Assembly (NCBI GenBank): GCA_013433145.1
Contig: CM024173.1
Span: 3,706,101-3,770,100, forward strand
Direction: 5' to 3'
DNA from: Ascaris suum
Lineage: Eukaryota > Nematoda > Chromadorea > Rhabditida > Ascarididae
Length of the DNA stretch: 64,000 bases
In this document: positions 24,743-36,777 of the stretch, piece by piece
Layout: the number at the start of each line of letters is the position of its first letter
Numbering within the stretch: the stretch's first letter is position 1
The notes under the pieces: model-generated
Database searches by the model: none
Told to the model about the DNA's origin: nothing
The model's input: only the letters and a program-made list of their open reading frames with translations
Program-made: the position numbers and the translations under genes

Positions 24743-27545
24743 GTAAAACAAAGAAATAAAATACACCATATCATTTATTCAGGCCACTGCTTAGCACATA
24801 GAATCGAATCTACGTTAGAACCCATCCCAGTATCGACAGAGACTGAATTTAACACGAAGCCAAGTACGGATGTGTTAATTCCGGCCCTCACTTCTAGATC
24901 CCCTCCCCCGCTTCCCTCTAATCCCGTCTGCATTACCGTCCCACCGAGACTGCAGCCATGTCTGAACACTCTCCGTGTGACTGTACGTTAAACATAGTCT
25001 ATGTCACGACCAAGATCGAGATCGAATTTAAATCAAACTCTAACATCAGTGCAGTGAGAGAGATTTCTGGGGCATGCCCGACGAGGAGTCATGAAGTCAT
25101 CAGAAATCATAATAAAACCTCAACCGATCTTTCGAATTCAAAACGAATGATAGTGGAAAACAACTGAAAATACTGCAGTAATTCAGAGAAGGGGTTAAGG
25201 AATTGAAAGCGATCTTCTTCATCCTGGATGGATGGGAAGGTAATACTTCTGAATGAAACGCTCCCGAGACAAATACATTTATTTAGCAGATTTTTCTAAG
25301 TTCTTTCGCAAAGCAGGACATCTAACCTGTATTTCAACTTCATTAGTGCAATTACATAGTTGTTGTGGATTAGACTTTACAGTTAAGCGAGAGACCTGTG
25401 CTGGGCCTTTTTCAAATAGTGAGCTCATTTTTAAAAAAGGATGGAGGGGAGAGCAAAGGAGAAGTTGATTTGTAGCTTCTCTTTTATTGCTTTTACAACA
25501 ATCTGCTGAATGCCCAGAGCAAAGCCCGGTCTTGTTGTGACTGGGCTCGAATTTTACGCATGCCTTATACTGAGGTGAAATTCGTTGCAAACAAAAACGG
25601 CACATATAACCCTCACAATAATCCACGTTGTACAAGACGTTATCAATCCGTTAGATGCAGAAAAGTAAGGGCAACAAGGTTCGAAAGAGATGTCTGCTGT
25701 TGGGTAGGGAGGATGGATATGGCACGTTCCCCGATCGTTAAAAATGAGAGGGACAGATGCGCCGATTAGCACGTTCAGCTTTTAGCGTTATGCAACAATA
25801 TGTTGCAAAGCCTTGCTACTGGCGTTTGACATTGCGTTGACAGTTATGCCCAAATGAGAGCCACCTTTAGCATAGCTTTCCTAGCTATGAAGCTTTAATT
25901 AAAATTCAAAAAATATTTCAGGCATCCGTTTCAACGAACGACTAAAATCGCTGCAATCTTCCTCCCAGACGCTTTTTATCGAGCGCTAAGTTGTCGACGT
26001 TCGCAAATCGTGATTTCTGAAGTGCTTCTAACGCTACGATGAGATGAGAAAATAAACCTCAAGCATGCACATGAAATCATAAACAATCCTGCAAAATATC
26101 GTAAACGTTGAGTGGAAATCGACTGCAATGTAATCGTAATTCCCTCATATGCATTACTTTAGAAATATGCTATCCTATCCCCCTCCTCACCCCCCAACTT
26201 TATACCCCCTTCGTAAACAAGTAATAAGTCATAGAGCAGTCTGTCGCTCATCGTCTTCTACGTCCAAATCGAAAGCAATCTGCGATTGTGCGTCGATGTG
26301 TTCTCAACCAGTCGAATGTTACTTCGAATAAGATGCCGTATTATCAAAAAAAAAAAAAAAACTTCTAAGCATCACATTCACAATTAAAGATTTACAAGGT
26401 ATCAGCGAGTGAGTAAAACGCTTTGCAAACTCATATACCGCCGTTTAAAAATGTTGCAGTGAGAATGAAACGATTCGATTCGTCGAAATTCACCGAAATT
26501 ATTATTTTATATCCGAATAGGTTTTTATTGAAAAACAACAAATAAAGTTTAGAAGGAATTCAAATATTTCGGGTTAATAATATCTGCATCCCATTTTATT
26601 TCAGTACACCTGATATCAAAGACTAACAAAAAAATGCAAACGTCCACAATGCATCAATTGTCCGTATACATCCCAATCATAATGAATTACTGAAAAAGTT
26701 GGCAAAACAACGTCCTACAAACAATTGGGACGATTCGCCAACATCGAAATTGCGCCAATGTTAGGATCATCACGTCCATCAAACCACAACGATAATACGG
26801 ATTAGAAGCTTGTAAATGTATTGATAGCGATTAAATCGAAAAATCTGATTAGGAAGATTTGGGTACCCAGAAACAATTCTGCCACTTTCATAGCACTCTC
26901 TCCGAAAAAAGACCTTTCTTTTTCACCTCATGTTTCTGGGAAATTAATGAAAAATTCTCTGAGAGTATTTGTGAATTGATAAAAATTTCATCTATAATGA
27001 GATAATGAGAAGTAAATTTCAATTAACACTCAGGGGAAAAATGATAGAAGGCGTTTACGATAGAGCAGATGAAATAGAAAACTCAGCAGTAGCAAAGTAC
27101 CAACAACTTCTATTGATGTTATTTACGAATGAAATCGATTCTGGGTGAATCGACTTTAAATAATCGTTGATGAATAGTCGCCGTTCAATTTTCAAATGGA
27201 AGTTAATCTTTCAAACAACGCAGTTTAAATTATTCCTCGAAAATTTCATTAAAATTTGTGAATTTTGACTAAAAATGTAGAGGAAAAACTGCTGCCTAGA
27301 AATTGAAAGGCTGCACGATGGGTGTCATTCACTAAACGAGGGAAGCGAAAGTCCCGATACAACCTTACAGCTATTCATGCACAACTTCCAATCATAATGC
27401 ATGGATATGCGTGCAAATGCGCGCTTCATCTAGTTGATCCTTTCAGATGGGTATCCTCGACCGCACAGACAAAATCATTTGTGTACTGCACTCTACCTTA
27501 CTGTGTCTTTTCCAAAAGCACTATGTTATGCGATTCATGGTGTTT

Positions 27546-27781
<236 letters not shown>

Positions 27782-27949
27782 AGTTCCTCAACATAATGCT
27801 GCACTATATGAAATTATAGCACATTGATATAGAAAGAAAGATGAGTTGTGAAGGTAGAATTTTCTCACTGTTGAATTTTAAAGTGGGTATAATATGATGT
27901 AGCATACTCCTCTACTGCAATATGCAAATGACATCACAGCGCCAAGGTA

Positions 27950-27964
27950 CCCCCCCCCCCCCCC
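27950..27964. repeat. C(15) homopolymer
   Basis: Fifteen C in a row between GGTA and AATGAAAT, 170 bp after the TA array. It is intergenic. Confidence 0.9.
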
Positions 27965-28725
27965 AATGAAATATTATTGAGAAGTTTGCACTCTGCTAAG
28001 AGGATACTACATAAATGCATTGAAATCGTTCCGCTTAAAAAATTTATCAATGCAGCAATTTTCGGCTTCGTTCAGAAACTCTCATGCGATCTGTGGAATG
28101 GCCTATGCGAGCGATGTGTAGAATGGTTAATCGCTTTCACGGCATCTTCCTTTTGCCTATTGCATCACTCCCAACAACCTATTCAAGTTATATTTTATCT
28201 TCATAACCAACGGATTCTCAACCCGCTCAAAACCATCATTTGCAAAGATGCTGCACATAAACTCATAAATAATTGCGTGAAAGAAGTTTTTAAACGTTTT
28301 TGAGCGTATAAACTACAGCATAGCGTGGAAAAGAGATTAAATTTATATGAGCACATGCTATTACCTCCCCTTTTCTTCTCTCCTTTCTTTGTCTCTTCAA
28401 GACAACATCCACTATGCTGCTGTATAATGTTAAATGTAAAGCCGAAAATGAAAGTCATGGGAGTTCCAAGTTTTGAGGAGACAACGAATGAATGAATGTT
28501 TGCCCCCTATAAATGAGGTGAACACTTTCAAAACACCACTCCGAGCTCCGATATACCTCACGTAAACGTTTTAAAGACTTTAGTAGCAAATGGCTGAACG
28601 TTGATGTCGTTTTCAGTTGACTGTTGCAGCAATGTCCTCCTCAACGAGCACTGATGCTGTCACGCGCCGAACTAAAATTCCACTGGCATCAAAGTGCCGT
28701 CCGCCAATCCCCAGATTCTGTCGAT

Positions 28726-29043
28726 TCAGTGCCGGTTCACGTCCATTTCATCGGTGCGAACAGGAGGAAGCGGTGGGTGTGCTACCGCCATCGATTCCCA
28801 ACCGATTCGATTAGATGTCGTGCAGCAGACACGTAGAGGGTTGACGATAATCGCACCGATGGTGGCGGCCATGAGATACACAAAGGTGTAGTGGGGCGCT
28901 CGAGAAACCATTGGTGGGCGAAATAGTGTATTGGCAGAGTGAGAGCATTGCCTGGTGTGCACCGCATACACAACACCACTGCGGTTGTTAACTTGGTCGT
29001 TTGCACAGCGTTCGCTGTTCCACACTGGTGCAGTTGGATCCAT
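28726..29043 (-). CDS. Hypothetical 105-aa protein with one possible membrane segment
   Basis: A single uninterrupted minus-strand frame runs from ATG at 29043 to TGA at 28726. The block is clearly more GC-rich than its AT-rich surroundings. The predicted protein is hydrophilic at both ends with one hydrophobic stretch, FVYLMAATIGAIIV, at about residues 52-65, then a Pro-rich tail. I do not recognise a family. A second minus frame (28782-29069) and three plus frames are also open here, so the coding frame is not certain; for example plus 28617-28814 has an ATG shortly after a TTTCAG. It could also be one exon of a larger gene. Confidence 0.35.
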   Translation of the reverse strand: MDPTAPVWNSERCANDQVNNRSGVVYAVHTRQCSHSANTLFRPPMVSRAPHYTFVYLMAATIGAIIVNPLRVCCTTSNRIGWESMAVAHPPLPPVRTDEMDVNRH

Positions 29044-30878
29044 TTCGAGGGGATATTTTCGATTGCCAATTCAACTCATACTCATACAAATCGCAATTGT
29101 TCTATTGTTCTCATTGATGATCGCGATAAAAATATAAATATTTACTGATTTTTGAAATTCATTTCTCATTTTTCGATCATCATTTTATTTCACTTATTTT
29201 AAAAGGCCAAACGATGAGATCTTTCCACGTAAAAGTACGTAAAAATGAACAATTTTAAGCCGAACACCAACCCAGAATATACTTTTTGGATACCTACTGC
29301 ACAAATTTCTTTGCGTTCGATCTTCTTCACTAATCACAATTTACTATTTATTGGACACTTTGCGTATCGTATATTATCTTATTGCAAGGTAGGCGCATCT
29401 CGATGATTTTATGAATCTCAATGAATATTTTGTATTTTCGCCTGAAAAAGCGATTTTATTATCATTGCTATTAGTTCACTTTGAGATGAAATTTTCAAAA
29501 ATTTTTTTTTTTGCGAGAAATAACGACGAATATCTCAACGTTTTTAATGAGTCTATTGAAAAAATTTTCATACGCAATTTTATTTATTTTTTTTTAATTT
29601 GCGAGTTTAATCTCAACGTAAGATATCAATATCTCAACGTATTTGAAATTTATTATAAAATATGAATAGCAATATATGTATTTGAAACAATATAAGATAT
29701 CAATGAAACCAAATATCTCAACGTAAGATCATGTATTTGAAAACAATGAGCGAATTTTATTAGCGGCTATCTTAGCAATTGGAATTTTTAGTTTCGGAAT
29801 TTCTAAATAATTTCTAAAAATAAAGGATAAATCGAGTGCGAATTTTCAGTTACCAATACTAATTGAATTTAACAAATCGAGAGACATTCTAACGTTATCA
29901 AAATATCACCTTCTCTTGAAAGTTTCATTTCTCTTAAAATGTATTCCAAATAAAATAAGAAGAGAGAAATAAACTACGCCATATCAACTTCGAATAGAGA
30001 ATGTTGTACTCTTAGCTTGGCGCGAATTCTGTGTCAATATCTTTTCATCTAACACTTTTTTTAGAGCCGAATTGAATTATCACTTTGATTTAATTGAGCA
30101 CTAAACGGGTTGCATTTACGCTTTATTTGTTGGTCTCTCGCCTTTTCGATTTTTTCGTTTCTTTATTTATCAACTTTGAGGCAAAAAAACATAATAACAT
30201 AGCCCCTCAGTGATTCTACATATTTTTGGCATTCGACAGACTTCATCGGGGAGGGGGAGGGGTAATAGAGAGGGAATGGAGAGAGGAAGCGTGAACTGAA
30301 GGGATAGTTTCGTTTTAAGCTTGCAGGTCGTATGTATTCCCCCTGGGTCACATTTTGGATATTTTTATTCTTCACCTGTCTAGACGCTTTTAAATTATAA
30401 AAATATACTACGATGTGATGTTTTTATCAACTTGCTTTTTATACTAGGTACGTTGTGCTTTTTTGCTGTCAACTGAGCATTTTGGTATCTTTGCAGTAGT
30501 GGTCACTGATAGAGATTGTCTCATTTGCATTCATTGTCTAGGTGGCGAAGGGCTAAGAGCACTGCTGCACGGCACTTAATGGACTTTTCAACCAGTTTTT
30601 ATCTTTCTGCTTCTGCTAATCAACCACCATCGACGTACTTGTGGAGAATTTCGTGCATAATTGTCTGTGAGGGAATTTTAATGAGTGACGCAGATCATTA
30701 GCGGAGGACGAAGAGAGTTTCGTTTAGAATAGACACTTCTCGCATCTAAGGATCGAGTCTGTGATGCTTCCTTTTTTCGAGATATTTGGAAAACTCTATA
30801 TTTGATCGCATGCTTATTCATCGTCGAGTAATTCAGTAAACATAAACCAGCCGACCCAGTTTATAGGATCACGCTATA
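29044..30878. other. Very AT-rich intergenic spacer
   Basis: No credible coding frame was found. It holds a cluster of ATCTCAACGT repeats at 29532-29724 and a G-rich patch near 30249-30262. It lies upstream of the plus-strand gene starting at 30879, so its right end should include that promoter. Confidence 0.5.
29532..29724 (+). repeat. Four dispersed copies of ATCTCAACGT
   Basis: The exact 10-mer occurs at 29532-29541, 29610-29619, 29631-29640 and 29715-29724. Two copies (29610 and 29715) are extended as ATCTCAACGTAAGAT. ATATCAAT and GTATTTGAAA also recur between them. It looks like a decayed tandem repeat in AT-rich DNA, though a protein-binding cluster cannot be excluded. Confidence 0.75.
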
Positions 30879-33800
30879 ATGAAACGATCGAGTAGCGGCG
30901 ACCATCCTAAAATCGACTCGGCGAAGCGCCCCAAACCACCGCACTGGGAACCACAAATTGGCGAAATGCCCGGTGCGTCTATCGTTGTTTTGTGGAACTG
31001 TTCATTGAGCGCTTCACCGGCTCACTAAAGAGAACCGAAGGGCATAGTTGTTAACTGGTTTTCAATATGTAATTCGAGAACTTGTTGCTAACAAAAAACA
31101 ATAAACGAACTTATGGCACTTTAAGTTACAACTTAAAAAACAGCAATATTTTATGAGATGTCAATTTGTCGTTGAACTCAGTAACCTTGAGGAATAGTCA
31201 TCTAACCTACTATGTCAAGGACACCAGAAAAAACTATAGGTGATATTGATAGCTGCATCGGATTAATAATTCTTGTTATAATATTCTTGAGTGAGAATAA
31301 ATCACATCACTGAACACTTTCCCATAAAGAATTCTTGACGTATTCAACAGTTCCCTCAGTAAAAAAATATAAGAATGATGCCAGCACCTTTATGAGCCAA
31401 GCAAATGGCATTTTTAAGCGCAAAGATACGGAGCTTCCGACACTCTTGCCATCCAGATAAGTATCTCGATTTTTAAGTGTAATAAGAAGTAAAAATATGC
31501 ACTTTGCAGAAGTGGTTCGGGCTGCATACCGCGAAGTGTTCAGCAGTGAAAGAAGAGGTCTCCTCCAGAGTGCATATCGAAAGAGTTGCATCCAAAGTTT
31601 AGGTATCACACCATCATATCCTGAAGCAATTTCCTCACTCGATATCGCATCTTTGGTACCTCCTGTTCTGCGCTTTGATCCTCGAATCGCATCGGAAATA
31701 ACCCGTAAACTCGCCGAAGCGGCTCGTCAAAAGCAACGAATCGTTCGTGCGAAATTCATTTACCGCAAAAAACGCAGCAAACTGATCCGTGTCTTTGAAA
31801 CATTTGTGACGAAGGATGATCTGATGCGTGAGGTATGGAACATCATAGAGGAGACGAAGTTGGAAGAGAATTGGAAAGGAAGCATGCCGGCGGCCACGTG
31901 GTTCCTTCAAAGAGCGGGCAAATTCGCTCAGAACAGTACGTTGTTGACCTTTTTTAGCCAGACTAGGACAGCTTATTTTTGTATACAGTTTATTTAGGCT
32001 CATTAGATGATCATTTCTATGCTTTGAATTGTACAACGCTCTAAACCTTCAAAAATACTCAAGCTCCTAGAAATACATATCTTGTCATCACTCACTTTCA
32101 TCTCTTTTTGGAAACTCCCAACACCTTTACACCGTGCACATTTATAATATTCTAAGAGCAGATGGGAAACATCTCTTACTGCTATGTAATATTTTAGCCT
32201 ATGGCATTGGTATTCATCACACATTTGAATGTATTCATTTCCATATGGAATTGGTTGATAGTGGCATCATGACGATAAGTTTCAGATGAGGATGACCTCA
32301 TCGATTCAGACGACGACTGTGAAATAATTGGCGAAGCGACGAGTCAATGTGCTACCGAATCGAGCCTCTTTGAGGTGCATCATAACGTTGTCAGTTTACA
32401 ACAATACTCGATTCTTTATTTTAATGCTTCAGCATTCGCGTACTTCTCATCAGATTCTCTACTTTTTAACGAAAACTGAGTTGTCCTGATATTGATTTCA
32501 GAGTGTTGTTACCTATTCTCTTGCAATGCACTCTATGAAGTGGATGTTTAGAATGGTTGTTCCTCTTCATCCCCGTCGAGCTTAGCATAAGCAATGAGCT
32601 AAAAGCTTTTTTTTTAACTTGAGAAGGAATTATTCAAAAATAATTCTCGACTGGTACGTATTCGACAAAATGTGTACACGATGAGGGCGACTTCCAATCG
32701 CAGACACCTTTCATTAATCGTTTCCTAGAACAGATGCATTATGAAACGAATCGAATATCCACTTAGAGCTATGTTCGCAGTCTTTGATAAATTCGCTCTC
32801 AATTTTGATAAGTTTTATCTGTGGAAATCGTTCGGCTATTAAATCTTCAAATAGATATCGGTACGTCGGTGTTGCTATGTTTCGGCATTAGACGGATGAT
32901 CACCGAATATGTATTTATACAAAGTCGCGTTCCGATCATATTCTTATGTATATTTGTATTTACAAAGCGCGTTATGACACAATTGTATTTCTGCACAGAT
33001 ACTTATGTGTGTATCTATTTGTCTTGGCACCATTTTAGTTAGAGCTTATGTGATGCGCTCCTCCATTCGTTGCTTATTCATATTCACGTCCATGTTGTTG
33101 AATACGCGAAGTAAGATTTGGTACTCGGAAAATAAGATACTCGGGAAATCAGTGGTTCTAGTCGATAGGGTATATTTTGCGTTGCACTTTTGTCTGACAA
33201 TAATATTAAAGTTAAAGGATGAACGAACGCTATTTGGAAGTGGACACGTGGGCGGTATCAGTGCGACAGCAACGGCGAACGCGATCCCAGTGAATTCGCC
33301 ATCGTATTCGCCGTATGGAGAGAGTGAGGATTCCTCGGAAATTGGTCGTCGATTCAAAATGTTCTTATTTGATAGCGACGATCTCTCCGGGTGCCGTGCT
33401 CGATTTCGCATGCCAATGACGACAACGCACCTTCAGCATCGGCAACTGCCGTTGTATCGCCTGCTGATGGCATCGACCCGCCCTCTCTGCAAACTGACAG
33501 AAGGTATGAATGTGCGTCCTTGCTCGAATATTTCTCTTCTTACTTCAAAAAATTTTTTGTGTGGGAATTCGCCGCTAATTTCATTAAGAGTAATTTCACT
33601 TCGAACTATTTAAGGAAGATATTTTTATTCGCTGCTGTATTGCAGTATTGATTCGATCTAGTAAAGTTATTTGCAGTGTTTGCACACCGGAGAGTAAGCC
33701 ACCCGATACAGGTATAGTGAATGAGTTGGAATCAAGCTTCAGTCGGATGGCTCCCGGTGATGTGCAGCACTTCATGCAACGTTTGCAACAACGCGTCAAC

Positions 33801-33896
33801 AGACAATTGGCCGAACGTGCTGCGCAATTAATGCGTGTCCTTTGTGCTAGCGAACGTGCTGAGGTTCTGGATGAACTTCACAAAATGTCTTCCTGA
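30879..33896 (+). CDS. Unrecognised 333-aa protein, six-exon model
   Basis: I do not recognise this family. The model is 30879-30972, 31510-31935, 32286-32374, 33218-33323, 33437-33503 and 33677-33896, with all phases consistent. Exon 1 encodes a basic, hydrophilic N-terminus (AKRPKPPHWEPQIGEMP). Exon 2 encodes ~141 residues that look like a folded, mostly helical domain rich in Arg/Lys, including RKLAEAARQKQR and KFIYRKKRSKLIRVF. Exon 3 is acidic (DDLIDSDDDCEIIGE). Exons 4-5 are Ser/Pro/Ala-rich and disorder-like (SPSYSPYGE, SATAVVSPADG). The last exon is a predicted helix ending in LDELHKMSS, containing QHFMQRLQQRVNRQLAERA. This layout suggests a nuclear or regulatory protein, but that is inference. 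The first two exons and the last exon are well supported; exons 4 and 5 are tentative because two frames overlap near 33.32-33.44 kb. TTTATAG lies 12 nt before the ATG. Confidence 0.6.
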
Positions 33897-36777
33897 AGTG
33901 TCTTTTCATGACATCCCCTATTCTTTTATCCATTTTGCGAGTTGACGGTAGTTGGTTGATCTCGTCGCCATCCTCAATCATAATATGTAACCGTCCAGCT
34001 GGACTGTTATATCTAAACGTTCGTTGAACTGTTGTTTAGTTTAACTTGTTTTTTTTTAGTCTGCAGAATTTACAGTGTTGGTTATATGTCACATAGCTTT
34101 GTCAATTTCAGTTGTACCTGTGAAATTAGTCTGTTTTATTCTTAAGTGCTTCATTGTCTAATATTCTCTTCTACAAAGTACGATCTACGACATTCTTTTC
34201 TGTCTCCCCAAATTCACCTTCATTGACTGATTTCTTCTAAAGTTGCGGAAAGACCTTCGCAGAAAGTCGTAGGTGATATTAATAAATCGTAACATTAGTA
34301 CATCCGATGTGATAATATGCGATCCACTAGCGTATTGCTTTCTATGTACTAAATCTCACTGAATATGTATGACGTCTGCTTTGTGTTGATTGGTTTATGC
34401 TCTCATTTTCGAATAGCCAATCACTTCTTGCGGTTTTCGATTAGGGTTGTTCCTAGCGCTTCTTCATCTTCCTTGCCGACTTGTTAAGTAAACTACTAAG
34501 TGTGGAAATTAAGTAAAGGTATCTAACGGTATTAAAAAAGGTGGCGCACAGTGCCATGGATGTTTGACGAATGGGTTAACGAAGTTTTTTTGTTGATAAG
34601 ATGTAAACTTTTAAAAGTGGCGTTTGAGTCCATCATTCGATTTCTATCCGAGGCGGTTGAATGATGAGTTGTTAGTTCTTTAGTGGGTTAGGTCAGTGCA
34701 TAACAACAACTGAGAACGTGCTGCTGATCTCAAGAATCAATCGGCATTTCAAGAGGTGCAAAAATATTTTGATGTTTTATTATTGTTTGCGATATTGTTT
34801 ACTATTTGCGTCTAGATATTCTTTGATGAAGTTACAATGTTACTCTTCAAATTTTTAAGGTAATTGGAGTTTGAGAGCGTATTTCATTGTGACTTATGGC
34901 TCTTTTCTATTTTCATCAGGGGGTTGAGTGTATTTTGAAGTGCTTTCCAAATGAGCACCTATAATGGCCAATAAAAATGTCGTATATAGCATCAAATCTT
35001 ATAGCTTTAACTATTCTTTGAACGAGCAAATTAATAATTAGCATCAGTGGGAATAATTGAGGTTTTTCCGATAGTTATAGCCGATCATTGATGACGAGGC
35101 ATAGTCCTCAACGTCTACACTGGTCGTCGTCATTGTAAGTGGAAATAAAGTGCCCTTTTAAAAATCGATCACCTTTATTTCCGCTCGTGAGGCAAAACAT
35201 TTTGCTGTTATCCCACATGCACAGTGTTTTTCCACAATAAATCTCTCAACAATTGCATATGAAGTTGAAACATTTGTAACCCTCCAGAATTTTTATATGC
35301 AAATTGAAATCAGGTCACAAAAATCGGTTTAGAAGATACGGAAAAGTTATACAAACAAAATTGAACGTACAAGTGAGGAATGTGCAGGAAATGTTTTTTG
35401 ATGAGTGTGCGTTGTAATGCAATCATTGCCTACATAGAAAAGATGTTTCATCGAAAGAACGCATGTATTCCAAGGGAATTAATGCAGCATTAACGCAGCT
35501 CTACTGTGAAAAGTGATGCATTAAATTTGTTCGTACAACGTTATTGATGGTAGCTGAAAGAGGTTTAAATTGTATTCGATTTACCAGAGCATTGCGTTGA
35601 AGAGCGAAACGAGAGTACCTAGAAGGTAAGGGGGTAAAATTTCAACACAACCGAAAACCTTTCGATTTTGTTATGCAAGCTAAGAGGAGAGTTACTCGAT
35701 AATTTGCTATTGTACTAGATCGATTCATAAATCGTTGGACTGAGACTTTTGCAATAAAATTGACTTCATTGTCAGTGATTTTATTATAGTTTTCCAACTA
35801 ATATAATATTTGTTGCACTTATCGCGTGGTGTGTTGACTAAGATTGACTTCCTTGTCGTATAAGATTACAGCAGAGAGCTTCACTGCAGAGGCAAAATTT
35901 ATTCGGCTCACAAATAAAACAGGAAACTTGTTCCGATTGAGCACGTCATCGGATGTTTCACCGCCGCAAGTGAACTATACCATCCTTCAATCACTATTTC
36001 ACAATAATTTTTGATATGCCAAAATGTTATTTTTTCTTATTCATCAACGTGGAAAAAACAAAGCAGAATTGCATGTTACCTTTGGTGGATAAATAATGCC
36101 ATTCTCATTGCATCTTAACATTCGCTTACAATCAAAAGAATATTCGAATCGACGAAAGGTGCTTGTGGGATTGCTTACTTCTGTTCGATCAAAAGTATCT
36201 CACAAATTACTGCCATATATTCATTGTGTAAGAGGGTTACTATTTAGGAGCAAATAATATTTAAGTTTGGCAAGGTGTGAAGATTTGTGCAAAGTGTTGA
36301 AGGTCGCAGTGGTTCATTATGAGATTCTCCAAATCGGTATGGAAACCTTTTTTTTTTGTTGACAGAGCAACGAATTTCAACATGTTATTTAGCTCTTCAT
36401 TTTAATTCATCACGAACAGCTGAATTCCATAAATGCTTCCAATAAAGAGACCAATCGATAAACACATTCATCGACCCTAAAATGCAGTGACGGTACAACA
36501 GTACTATTATGTTATAAAAAGCATAAAGAATTCCATCGTATTCCGCATCACTGTTACTATTTTTGTGCTAGTGTTGTTGCATTATGACAGCATTATTGCA
36601 ACAAAGAAAACACGATCGCTTTATTTCGCCTGTAGCCGAAGTTGTTGTTCGTGAGGTGAAGCGTGACGTCAGGAGGATGAGTATCAGCTGTCAGCTGTTA
36701 GTCGAATGGGGCGGTTCATATCCCAATAGCTATTCCGCTCACAAATCTACCACAGAAACGCTGAGCTCACCAACAGC
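33897..36777. other. Intergenic region between two plus-strand genes
   Basis: AT-rich with no sustained open frame on either strand. It should hold the 3'UTR of the upstream gene and the promoter of the PEBP gene. No repeat or RNA gene was recognised. Confidence 0.5.
34281..34286 (+). terminator. Candidate poly(A) signal of the 30.9-33.9 kb gene
   Basis: AATAAA lies about 385 nt after the stop at 33896. It is a canonical hexamer, but such hexamers are common in AT-rich DNA. Confidence 0.25.

Noticed and set aside
25279..25635. Cys-rich 118-codon minus ORF, considered as a secreted peptide gene
   Set aside because: There is no signal peptide, no regular Cys spacing and no splice or start context.
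33005..33613. 202-codon plus-strand ORF, the longest open frame
   Set aside because: Only the middle part (33218-33323) reads as coding. The rest is intron and read-through with a poor N-terminus, so it is not a separate gene.
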